In this document: positions 35,011 through 45,836 of the stretch, piece after piece
How the letters are laid out: every line of letters starts with the position of its first letter
Position numbering within the stretch: the stretch's first letter is position 1
Translations under genes and position numbers: made by a program
The notes under the pieces: model-generated
Told to the model about the DNA's origin: nothing
Database searches by the model: none
Seen by the model: only the letters and a program-made list of their open reading frames with translations
Source: Antitrichia curtipendula
Taxonomy: Eukaryota; Streptophyta; Bryopsida; Hypnales; Leucodontaceae
Reading direction: 5' to 3'
DNA: 64,000 nucleotides
NCBI GenBank assembly: GCA_951230915.1
Contig: OX579634.1
Span: 11,310,725 to 11,374,724 of the forward strand

Positions 35011-38000
35011 TTACTTCTTATTGGCCTGCGCTTTGAAATCAGTCAACTTAAGCTGCCGTTTCCTTGAAGGCTCCTCTTTCGGAGGAGTAACACCTTTTTT
35101 CGTTGCTTTTCTGAAAGCCTGGTTCGAAGGCCCGGCTCCAGACTCGGGCCTCACTACTGGAAACTGCACTTCAAGTCTGTCATGCAATTCATCCACTTGC
35201 TCTTCCTTTGGATGGCCCCCTGTTTCTTTGTTGAGTGCATACGCTTGACCCATTCTTTCGCGGCATTCCTTGTTGGCAATAGCGTGGTCCACAACTGTTG
35301 AATCAGTCCCAACCCTTTCTGTGAGAGAAAGCTCTTCCAAAGAACAAAACAGAAGTTCACTCTTCGAAAGATTCACTCTAAGGTCGATTGCAACTACCGG
35401 TACAACTCAACCCCCTCTCTAATGACACTGCCTCGTGTAGACAATGGCCTTCTAAATTCACTCACATGCGTTCACAAGTTGACATGTGGAAGTTGTACAC
35501 AATAAGATTTGTACACAGTAACTGATTCCCAAGATGTAGAGGGAATGTGTCATTAGAAAGGGTGGAGTGTAACTCAAATGGAATCAGAAAGACATACTTG
35601 GATGAGGATAGTCGACGCCGATTATACAATTGGCTTTCTTTTGCACTGCCAGCGGTGCCGTCCACGGTTCATAAATATATTGTTTTGGCATATCTGTGAA
35701 AACACAAGCCTAAGTGTTACGGAAGATGGAAGAAATAATCCCCAGAAATTCATGCCACTCTCTTAAAATTCAGCGAGATTCCTTTGCGCCCACTTACCTT
35801 TCAGAATTGGGAGAAAATGTTTCACATAAAGACCTTCAGAGTCGTACTTCTTGCCAAATGTAACTGGGGAGTAGATGCGGTGATACTGCATCCACACGAA
35901 AAGAAAAAGTAGTTGTTCATGTTGCAGGCAACTTATGTGCAGAAGAATGTACAAGAAATTCACAGTAAACCGCAATCCATTAATGGCGGAGACCAGAGTA
36001 ACTGGAATGAATATTCTATGAAACACACGACTTCTTCAGCGAGCTTGGTGTTGTGAATAAACCAGAATGAGTAAATTTACCTGATGGAAAAAAGCAGATG
36101 CAGATAGCCATAACCAGTTTCCGTTGTTGATGGCCCAGTCAGCATCGATGAGAAGTCTGTCGAATACGTCACGGCCTCTCTCCCAATACACAAACTGGAT
36201 GATAGAACACAGGTTAAATATTACTGGATGAAAGGACAGAGAATCAACTTAGATTGGCAAAAAAGTAATGTAAAATAAATTACATCTACCAGAAGTCTCG
36301 TATTTAGCAAGCCATCGTGATTGTGCAGCTGAATGAATGTAAAAATGTGGCAAACTATGTCGGACTCGTACCAATGCAAGTGTTGGGACTCTTCTAGGAA
36401 AGGTGAAGATTTGATAACTATGCTAAGGGTGGTCGAAAAAGAAACAGACAAAGCACGACTCAGGTTCAAGACCTTGACGAACCAAATCCCCTCGCGTAAG
36501 GTAGCACGCCACAGCGTGTCTCGCAAGGTGATGCATCCAACCCCACTTCCTCAACTGTATGAACAAATTCACACCCACACAAGCGTTTAGTGCTACGCAG
36601 CACAAACAGCATAATACGCTGATATAAATCATTACCTGACAGATAGACGATCAGTAATCAGTACCTAAATGGTACCACTAAGAAACCATAATAGCGAAGA
36701 AAAATAAGACCTGAACCATGGCTGCATCAATCCAAGGATGTCCCGTTCTACCATCTCGCCAAGCTGATAGAAGCCGATCGTCATCTTTCCATGGAATCTG
36801 GCTCATTTCAAACAAGTAGGAATGGATCACTGAGTCAACAATCTAAAAAACGACGGCAAACAAGTGAACACCCTGCTCCCCCCAAAGCCTACGTTCCGTG
36901 CCCAAAGCCACCATCCCCAGGAAAACAATACACTATATTCGAACCTGTTTGCATATAGGATTTCCATACATTCGATCAAAATTTGGGGTGCCATAGCCAG
37001 CCGTGTAAAAAAATTCACGCCATAGCAACTGCCAGTCCGCAGAACAGAGGTCAGTATCCCTTCAACAAAATACTGGTCATGCTTCTACAGAATGTAACAA
37101 GAAGTTGAAGTCTTATCGAAGGCACTTGCATTTACAGAACCGAAAGCCAAGAATGTGACCAATACCTGTCCTTCAAGAGAGACAGGAGGTTTAGAGTATT
37201 TCTTGTTTTTCGAGTAAACAGCTCGCAGTCTTTGATGGAATAACCGGCATGATAAACAACCAAACTGCAGGAAACACTTACTTTTAGTAAATTCAAACAC
37301 TATCCTTGTAGAGTAAGACCAATATTTAGTGGAGTCATAATATATCAAAGATAACACTTCATAGGATCCCAGGCTTCATTATCCATGAAAACCATCTAGG
37401 TTACATGCCTTCAAGTACGGGGAAAGAACAGTGGTGGCCGGTTTGATGAAGGCTGTGGGGTCTCCCTTTGGCTTCTCAAAATCGCATACCCATTTCTGCA
37501 CACAAATTATATAAGGCCAGATGCAAGACATTTGCTCTCAAAAAGTAGTCCCAAAATACAACAGATATCCGAACATTAATTTCAATAAAATAAAAATGCA
37601 GAGACGTGATTCATCAGACGACATGAGGACGGATATTAGTTACCTGATCAGCTAGAGAATCGTCCAACCTTCGAAGAGCTTCAGTCTCACCCCCTGGATG
37701 TGGCGAAAACTCCTGTCAGATCACCAGATTCACGCATGAGCAAGTCAAGAAACGATCCCACCAAGTCAACCCTAACTGACATCCTCGAAAGTCATTCAAG
37801 TGTAGTAGCTTGAATGAGAAACTTTGAGTTCTTTTCAATCGCTTGAAGCAGCATTGCAAGGTCAAAGGTGATAGAAACCTCATCCAAATTTAAGTAGCCT
37901 AGGTCCTCGAGAGTTGGAACCGCGACAAGTTCCACATTGTTGAGATCTTCAGATGGGCCTGGGATATTTGATGGAGCAGCCACAGGTGCTGGCGGCGTCC

Positions 38001-39938
38001 CGATTACTTTGCAAAAGGCTTGGTATGTCAAAGGCGTTGTTCCTCTGTTCTGTTGTCAAAACAAAGACATTTATCTTTACAACTCTCGATGCTTACAAAG
38101 TAACGCTTCCTCACATGGAAATGCAGTAAACGAATTATGCGAGACCTCCAAAGTCCATATCTCACTTTAAATCAAACATCGCATGTGATCACAAAGGTTA
38201 CGAATTACACAAATCATAGTACCTTCTGTATGGTATCAACAGGATTAAATAAAGTGTGACTAACAGGGCTGAAAATCTCAACACCGCTTTTTGCTGCCAG
38301 CTTCTGCAAACATGCGAAATCAGACAGGTACTTCAAAACACGACACTCATTCTACAACATGGGAAAAAATTGGAAGACTTTCAGGAATCGAAATGTCTTC
38401 CAGAACATCCATAGGGTCGTATTGGAAGAGAACAGAACCACATGGGATGATGAGACTATACCTTAATACCAGCGTCACGATCCTGGGCGTATGGCTCAGT
38501 GTCAAATTCGAAGCATAGTTCGTTGATCTGCCACTGAAATCCAGGAAACCCACGTAGACATCACAAAAGCAGCTCCCAAGAAATTTTACAAATCAAAAAC
38601 ATTCACCCCTGTGAGGGCCACTCTAGGTTCAAGCAACAAGCTTGAGACAAAAATAAACCCTACAACTTGATGGGTGTGAAGTTCAATTTTTACTAGGGTT
38701 ACCTCGTCTGTTCATTGTCAACTTTACACTGGTTCAAGTCACAAGAATGGTCAAGAAAAGGTGGCGCTTACGTAGTTCCTACGTGGCATGCTAATTGGGA
38801 TAACAAGTTTTCAAGCTACCTCTTTGAGAAGAATCGGACGCTTGATAACTCACATGCATCATCAATGAAATGAGCATTTTAGAGCTTGTACTCTCACCCC
38901 TACTTGCTCATGGTTTGGTTCAGATTTAATGCTTATTTTCTCAAGCTTGTTGCTTTAAACTGTGCAATCTACAGTGGCCCTAAGAAGATAGCCTGCCTCC
39001 ATAAAATCAAGGATAAAGAGAGTAGTTTCTGCACAGATTCGGCATGTACCTTGGTCAAGAGTTCTGGAATCACAGTGGCGGGATTTCCGTGCAAGAGAAG
39101 CAAGCGAGATCCATGCTGGCGAAGATTGGCATCCAGATTCTCTAATGACTGCAGCAAGAAACGAATGCGATTCACACCGACCAGCTTCGATCCAGGCGAG
39201 GGTGCCGTTGGGTCCGGCGCTAAAAACCAAGGATCCAACACAAAAACGGGGTACACATGGCTTGCTCCTTCAAACACATGCCAGCCCTCACTTAGTGTAA
39301 CCTCTAAAGGTTTCATGACTTCAAAATGACCAATTTGTTGCAAAGAGTATAATCCAGGTGGGATCGAATAATATAGCACCAGAATCAGTCAAGAACATAG
39401 TATGTGTTGGTCAAATTAACCTTTCTGTAATGAAGAAAGTCTCCTAATGACCTTAGAAAAATGCCAAAAAAACATGAGGTCCAATTTGGTACTTCAGGGT
39501 TAACCAATTCGCAACAAAGTCAGTCAAGAAAGGTCATAAACACTAAACCCTCAAATTTGCCTAATTGTATTGCAAAGAGTATAATTCCGATGGGGCCAAA
39601 TTGTATACCATCAGAATCAGTGAAGAACATAGCGTGAATCAGTGAAGAACATAACAAACAGAATCTGTTCTGTAGAGAGTCTCCACATGAGGTCCTATTT
39701 GGTATTTCAGGGTTTACCAATCAGCAACAAAGTCACAGTCATGGCATGTCATAAACCCTAAACCCTAAACCCTCAAACTGCAAATGAGCGATGCAAGCCC
39801 TTGCCAATCACAGACAACATCATAACATTCTCACAGAAAGAAACGCAGCTCTCCGATACCTTGACAAGCCCGCAGAAGGGCCGGATTGTCATGCAGTCGC
39901 AACCCTTTCCGAAACCACATCAAACTCTTCTTCTCCAT
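35011..39938 (-). CDS. UVR3: (6-4) DNA photolyase
   Basis: Fifteen exons on the minus strand: 39938-39860, 39267-39050, 38533-38462, 38303-38223, 38049-37879, 37712-37644, 37495-37409, 37264-37166, 37028-36945, 36797-36711, 36554-36483, 36194-36081, 35885-35798, 35693-35598 and 35294-35011. They total 1701 nt and 566 residues, close to plant (6-4) photolyases. The enzyme uses FAD and light to repair UV-induced (6-4) pyrimidine photoproducts. The N-terminus [14 protein letters not shown] and [13 protein letters not shown] opens the antenna domain; the FAD domain includes [26 protein letters not shown] and [14 protein letters not shown]358 and H362 match the two active-site histidines of the family. 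The C-terminus is Lys/Arg-rich, with PSRKRQLK as a likely nuclear signal. The seventh intron starts GC instead of GT. Intron 1 carries a tandem duplication. Confidence 0.95.
39330..39785. repeat. ~215-bp tandem duplication in photolyase intron 1
   Basis: Two adjacent blocks share TTGCAAAGAGTATAAT, GAATCAGT(C/G)AAGAACATA, ACATGAGGTCC(A/T)ATTTGGTA, TTTCAGGGTT, CAACAAAGTCA and GTCATAAACCCTAAACC-type words in order. The right copy ends in a telomere-like tract of AAACCCT units (39755-39780). Both copies are intronic. Confidence 0.8.
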
Positions 39939-40538
39939 CGTTTCAGCAGCTTTCTCGTTCTGGCAATGCAGCCGGCGATACTGCCGAACCAATTTGGGGA
40001 GCGGCTTCTGGTTTGCCGAAGGAATCAATTGCCCCCCAAAACAGCTTTGAGCAAAGAGCCTACTCCCCACTACCATGAGAAGAGCGATGGCAATCAATCT
40101 ACCCGTAATGCCAAAAACAATCGGCTTCAGAACAAACAATCGTAAAACTCTTTTCACCAGCTACAATTCGATTTTGTTATTCAAGAATCGATGCGAACAA
40201 AAACTCTGAGCCACAAGTCCCACGTCCGTCATACCGCAACTGGGAACGTGTGTGGCAGAAATGAAAATGTAATTTGCGTGCACCACAACGGGTATGAGAG
40301 TGTGAGTGAGAGCAAAACGTCAAGTGCAATCACCAGATATTGGAATTCAAAATTCCAGGCATGAGAAAACAAGCCGAATTCAAAGTTCCCGGAGTAAACT
40401 TCAAAACTAGACGCGCAATGCCATTACTGGTGACCTGCAGGGAGGTGGAATTGGGGATCTCCGTGAGGGAAAATTGTTGGAGAAGCAACAATTTCGGGGC
40501 GTCGGTTTCTATTGTTGTGGGAGTGAAGGTGGCAAGCC
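39939..40538. other. photolyase upstream region
   Basis: Should contain the photolyase leader and promoter, and possibly that of the exon read rightwards from 40539. No convincing TATA box was found. Confidence 0.4.
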
Positions 40539-40620
40539 ATGGCGACGGCCAGCAAGGGGCGTCGATGTGGCCTGTCTTCGGTCACAAGCTCGCTTGTCCC
40601 TCCCTCCCGCCATCAGAAAT
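40539..40620 (+). pseudogene. candidate orphan first exon with a transit-peptide-like product
   Basis: An ATG in good context (GCCATGGCG) opens a GC-rich frame of 27 codons rich in Ser, Arg and Lys with no acidic residue (MATASKGRRCGL, SSVTSSLVPPSRHQK), then a strong donor GTAAGT at 40621. This is the look of a first exon for a plastid or mitochondrial precursor. Beyond about 40690 the sequence turns into AT-rich repeat DNA and I find no downstream exon, so the rest of the gene may be lost or lie elsewhere. Alternatively it is a chance frame in a GC-rich bidirectional promoter. Confidence 0.3.
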
Positions 40621-40689
40621 GTAAGTTACCGAGTGAAGAAGCATCCTTCCTGGGAACGGTAAATGGGAACGGTATACAGGCCCGTCAAA

Positions 40690-42471
40690 TATAACTCTAA
40701 CTTTTCACTGCTTTATAATCATACTACTAAAATCATAACACCCTCTGTAATATCACAAATGCTACCATTAAAAATAGGGGCTCATGCTTGCTATGCTACG
40801 CATTCATTGTATCACATATTAAGTAAATTTTGATACATTTGAATAGAATGCATGATAATGATTTCAATAAGTCTTTGAAATAATTAATTTTAACATTTTG
40901 TAAAAATAATTTCAATCATGCATATATAAAAATAATATTTTCACACAATGTTATATTACAGAAATAGAGTAGTAGTTTGCAATCACCTCTGTAATATCAC
41001 TTTTATAGCTTTTATGATTTCAAATTTCTATTGCTACTACCAAATGATTTGAGAAATTTATTCAATTGAAGCAATTTTGGATTTCACAACAATTAAGTTG
41101 TTCATGAAGTTTTTGAAATTTACAAGTTTTTCTTTTCAATTCACCAAGTTTTTGGGTTGTCATTTTTTGTAACAATTAAGTCAACTTTTGAATGCATTAC
41201 AATAAATGTGTATCTTTTACAGTATTCACCATTGCATATATTTCATTCATCATTCAATAAATTTCTATTGTACATTTCAATATATGATTACTTATAAACA
41301 AAATTATACAAAGATTTTAGTGATTTTTTTTTAAAGATTTATTGAAATTTTTATTCTACATTTTATCTAATACATAAAAATTCTAATAAAATTCTAATGA
41401 TGAATGCATAGCATAGCAAGCGGCAACCGCTAGTTAGAACTTGAAATTTCTATCATTGGAAGTACAACCAAAAGTATTTTGAATTGGTACATGAAAACTC
41501 AAGAAAATCCAAGTTCTAATTATAAAGCACTAAATCGTTAGAGGAGATTTGAGGCCTCTAAGAGATTGTTTCATGGTTGTTTTCCTTGTTGTGAACCACT
41601 ACAACGTTGCCAAATTATTATATTAAATAAATGTTATCATCTGATGTGGCTATCTTCCAATGACATTAGATTTCTGATTTGGCAATGTTCCCACATTCCC
41701 CACAATCCGAGAACTTACAATTTTTTGAAAGCTTCAAAAAAATCTTTTAATGAGTTAAAATTGAATTTGGAGGAGTACTATTAGTATATTGGTCCTATTG
41801 AGGATGCCCTACGGGCTTCATCAATGGAACATTCTAAACAACTCACTAAATATATTATTATATTTTGATTGATATAAAATTAGAATTTGTGATTACTATC
41901 ATTGTAAGAGCATCCAAAATCTCTTGAAATAGACACACTAAAATTTGGATTTGAACTATGGACAACCAAAATAGAATTCATTAAAGCAAGCTAAAATACG
42001 AAAAATTATAATGTATTATGACAAATCATGCTTAATAAACTAAAAATTTAGAAATGGCACAATAAATTTTCAAAGCAAATAAAACTCCATTTTTATTTTT
42101 TGCAATTTATATATGCAAGATTTTTTTTTCATAACATTACTATTGGCTTTGAGATGAAGGAGAGGAAGCTTTGCATTAACAAAAAAAGCTACATGTAAAG
42201 AAATAACTGCAAGTATTGCGTCCTACAATAACAATTTGAAGTAAACAAACATTAATTTGAAATTTTACAAGTTTGTAAGGCATAATAATATGAAAATTCA
42301 TGGTACTTAAAAATAAAATGAGGGCTATATTATTTTTATACTATAGTGTGATTGCCATCTATATTCAATCAATTATCATCTAAGATTCATCCAAAAATTC
42401 ATTCCAATTAGACCAAATTTATCATGTTTAATCTCGTGTTTAATTATTGATATTGTGAGGGTGTATGCATA
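40690..42471. other. AT-rich intergenic stretch
   Basis: Very AT-rich. An open frame at 41566-41784 (+) encodes 72 residues with no recognised motif. The word GCATAGCATAGCAAGC near 41405 is partly echoed in inverted form (GCTTGCTATGCTACGCAT) at about 40787, so the ~640 bp between them could be an old transposon. Confidence 0.45.
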
Positions 42472-42642
42472 GAACCTCTCTTAGTGCATGGTGTTGGGAC
42501 TAAGAGAAGTTTATGCACTTAGAGAAGTGTAATAATGTCCACCTAACAGATCAACTCTAACTACACTATTTTTCAAAATAGTGCTTAAAATTGGGCCCAC
42601 CTATTGATTGTATAAATGATAGTTATGCACTAAAAAAGGTTC
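42472..42642. mobile_element. TA-flanked MITE, GAACCTCTCTTAGTGCAT family, copy 1
   Basis: A 171-bp element starting GAACCTCTCTTAGTGCAT and ending ATGCACTAAAAAAGGTTC, flanked on both sides by TA (42470-42471 and 42643-42644). TA target duplication and ~18-bp inverted repeats without coding capacity fit Stowaway or Tc1/mariner-type MITEs. The subterminal GGTGTTGGGACT is shared, inverted, with the copy at 44484. Confidence 0.85.
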
Positions 42643-42699
42643 TATTTGTATTGCAATATTCAAATTATCTTGTGTAGTAATTTTTGATAAATCTTAAAT

Positions 42700-43870
42700 C
42701 CTAAAGTTTTTAGATGTTTAAATTGCCACAAAATAATCTACACCATAAATTAGATTGTTTGTTTTGTTTTGTTTTGTTTGTTTGATACAATGAGATCTAA
42801 AAAACTATGAGAGATCTTACTGCATTTGGTATGGTTAGAAAGCTCTTCACAAGGAAGGGTGTACAGACTTTGTTCTATGGTATTTGAATCTAAGGTGTGA
42901 AAGTTATTGAATTTCAATTTTTTTATAAATTAGAATTGGATTAACCCCTAAAATCCCGAGGGTGTTTTCTGCCAAAAAACACTCAAAACTACCACTTCTG
43001 TTGTATTCACTTAAAGAAACCATTTTTTTTGTTTTTTTAGAAATTTCACCATAAAATCTTGTACTTAACTTGTCTGAGATCATGTAGTAAAAATTTCATC
43101 AAATTCGACCGTACGGATTGGAAGATATTAGCATTCAAAGTTGAACAAAAAGTTTTTTTTCAAGAAGATGCTTAAATTGCCCAAAAAACTAAGATTGTCC
43201 ATAACTTTCTCATCCCTAGTCCAAATAGAATGAATCAAAGCTTCATGTATAGGTAAGAACATAATCTTTTAGGAAAAAAATTCAAAAAAAATTATTTTGA
43301 CTTTTTGTAGTTTTTTTTGGGCTGCCCGAGAATCTCCGATTCTTGCTCATTGTGCCATAACTTTTTCATCCGGCATTCAATTGAAACAAAATTTATTTAT
43401 CTACAAAGCTCTTGCAAAGCTACACAACCTCAAAAAATCTCAAAAAATTTCACCTCAAATTGAGACAATAGGAACCTACCCGGACCCAAATTGTCCCCCG
43501 AGGGGACAAGCGGGGTTTTAGGGGTTAAATTATCTTTTATTTTGGAAAAATCATAACTTTTATGTCACATGTCCAAATGTCCTAAAACAAAGCTTTTGCA
43601 CTCCTTGTTGCATAAAACTTTCTATTGGTATCAAGAATGCAACCTCTCATACCACAACAAAGCCCTTGCACTCCTTGGTGCATAAAGGTCATTGAATTTC
43701 AAAGTTTTTTCAAATTAAAAATTAAAAAATTATTTTCACTTTTAGTTTGGTTGTGACAATGGCAAATGACACATTGATCTATACCTTAGGTTAGATTGTC
43801 TGCTTGTTTTGTTTGTTTGATACGTTGGAATTTAAGAAATTGGAGTCCATTGACGGCATTTCTAATACTT
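42700..43870 (-). repeat. copy of the CATAACTTTCACACC-rich repeat, split by a TTAA element
   Basis: The left part (42700-42940) and right part (43529-43870) match, in reverse orientation, the repeat at 33090-34400: GTGAAAGTTATTGAATTTCA on the left and AAATTATCTTTTATTT, ATGTCCAAATG and AAAGC(T/C)(T/C)TTGCACTCC on the right. The two parts are contiguous in the 34200 region, showing that the element at 42941-43528 is a later insertion. Confidence 0.75.
42941..43528. mobile_element. TTAA-flanked non-autonomous transposon, intact ends
   Basis: The element has inverted ends TTAACCCCTAAAATCCC and GGGGTTTTAGGGGTTAA and a 588-bp body without coding capacity. It interrupts an older repeat precisely at a TTAA. 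The interior matches the element at 2318-3243 in opposite orientation. TTAA target choice and CCCC-start inverted repeats recall piggyBac-type elements, though TTAA could also be part of the inverted repeat itself. Confidence 0.75.
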
Positions 43871-44483
43871 TAGAAAGATCTCTGTAAAGAGGGGTGCATA
43901 TACTTTATTTGAAGAGTGTAGAAAATGTTAATGAAAATAATTTAAATTTTGGGAAACAATGCGATGAAAAATGAAAAATAATATAATCCATGTGATTCAA
44001 AAAAAAAATGATATACATACCATATACTATGCCATAAGTACTTGTAACTAAGCTTATCAATACTATAAAGCCTTGAGAACTGCATTATATAATGCTTGAT
44101 TTTAGCCTAATTTAAAGCTTGAGTAAAGTCTCAAGACTGGCTCTGCTCCTGAAAGTGATGCAAGATTTTGTAGAGTCTATACTGCGGTAAAGCAAGAAGA
44201 CCATTTGCTAAAGTTCACGAAGTATTTCTAATCATGTGAAATGAAATTCTAAAATTCTAAATCTGATTAATGAAAGGAAATTCCACGCAAAAATGATTTT
44301 GTATAGGATCTAACAAATTTGACCCCAATGTATGGTAGTACATGTTGAAAACAAGGGAGAGTAGTCAAATTGTAATCTCTTTTGCAACTTCTAACCACAA
44401 GATCTTATATTTAATTTGAATGTCTACTACTCCACCAATTTTTAAGCACCTCAAAGATCATAATGTTCAAAGTAGTCCTGGTA

Positions 44484-44661
44484 GAACCTCTCTTATTGCA
44501 TATATGCTCCCTTAGTGTATATATATGCAATAAAAGAGTTTGGAGACAGTAGGTGGGCTTGTGCCTCATTCTAGCCGGAAAGACATATGGTATGTGGACT
44601 CTCTAAATGCATAATCTTCTCTTAGTGCATAAGTCCCAACACCATGCACTAAGAAAGGTTC
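44484..44661. mobile_element. TA-flanked MITE, GAACCTCTCTTAGTGCAT family, copy 2
   Basis: A 178-bp element with ends GAACCTCTCTTATTGCAT and ATGCACTAAGAAAGGTTC, flanked by TA at 44482-44483 and 44662-44663. AGTCCCAACACCATGCAC near its right end is the complement of the sequence near the left end of the copy at 42472, so the two are inverted relative to each other. Confidence 0.85.
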
Positions 44662-44663
44662 TA

Positions 44664-45836
44664 CTTAAACAATTATAAGTTTTTTTCAGTCATTCCAAAA
44701 GCTGAAGTTTTAACTTTGAAACTTATAAAAAAAAATTGTTTTGCTTTTGCTACCTTGCTACCTAAGTAATTTGATATTATGTTAGATAATTGAGTTGGAA
44801 ATCTACAAAAAAAAATTTAAGATTAAAAAACTTCATTTTCAACCTTTAAATAATCATTACATAGAAAGATGTATTAAATAATTGAAAAAACTAATTGCTA
44901 ATAAATCTAATGTAGAATTGAAAGACGCTAATCTTTATGCTTAAAATATTGTAGAAAAAACATCTAAATCTTATTCATATTTTAATTTTCAAAAATTGTG
45001 AAAAGTAAATTATTAAACAAAATTCATACTCATTTTCAAAGATTTTATGATTGCCCACAAATTAGGATTCTTCATCACTTCTACCTCACTCATTAGAACG
45101 AAATGAATAAAGTTTTGCTTGTAGATAAGGATCTCTTTAACAAGAAAATATTTTTTCCAATTTAAAAAAAACGTTTTTTTTATTGCTTCAAAATTGAAGA
45201 AAGTTAAAAACAAACAAACAAACACATATATCTCGCACCACAATTTTTTCTTTTTCAAATTGACTTGTTGGAAATCTAGAAGAAATACCCACTTTATATG
45301 CATAAAAGTTTCAAAAAATGCCATGAAGAAATCATACATAAGAACTTGCTCCAAAATGCAAAATTCCATTTTGGTCAATAAATGACTTTAGGGATTAATG
45401 TTTTTTCCTGAGAGTACAAGTGAAATATTTCTAAAGTAGGAACTTTAAAACTACTAGGTATGAATGAACTTTAAACATATTAGAATTCAAATGTGAAGAA
45501 ACTCAATGGAATTTAATTTATTTCAGTTGTTTCAATAAATATTTATATACACGCCGTGGAGTCGTTCTGAAGAACACGGGAACTCACTTGAGAACGTGGG
45601 AACGTCTCGTCCTTCCATCACCTGTCGTAGCGTGAGGGCCGGTGCGTGATTGCTTGCTCGCTTGCCGTCCCATTTCGTGGTCTGCGATTCTCGCCTGTGC
45701 TCGCTGTTTCGTTTCGTCTTCATTTACTGCCGGCGTTTCGTTGATGTGTCTTTGATTGATCTTTTTTTTACACATTGGGATCTTTGGTCCGAATTTCCTT
45801 AAGCGCTTTAGTCCGATTTGAGCGCATCGGTTCACC
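44664..45836. other. AT-rich DNA then RPN12 promoter and leader
   Basis: From 44664 to about 45530 the sequence is AT-rich; an open frame at 45013-45378 (-) is Phe/Lys-rich and unconvincing. Base composition changes sharply near 45550, where GC-rich leader DNA of RPN12 begins. Confidence 0.5.
45538..45550 (+). promoter_or_regulatory. candidate TATA box of RPN12
   Basis: AATATTTATATAC lies at the boundary between AT-rich intergenic DNA and the GC-rich leader, about 290 bp upstream of the RPN12 start codon. Spacing would imply a leader of roughly 260 nt. No transcription start can be read directly. Confidence 0.35.

Noticed and set aside
45013..45378. 121-residue minus-strand frame
   Set aside because: Phe/Lys/Ile-rich translation of AT-rich DNA with no motif.
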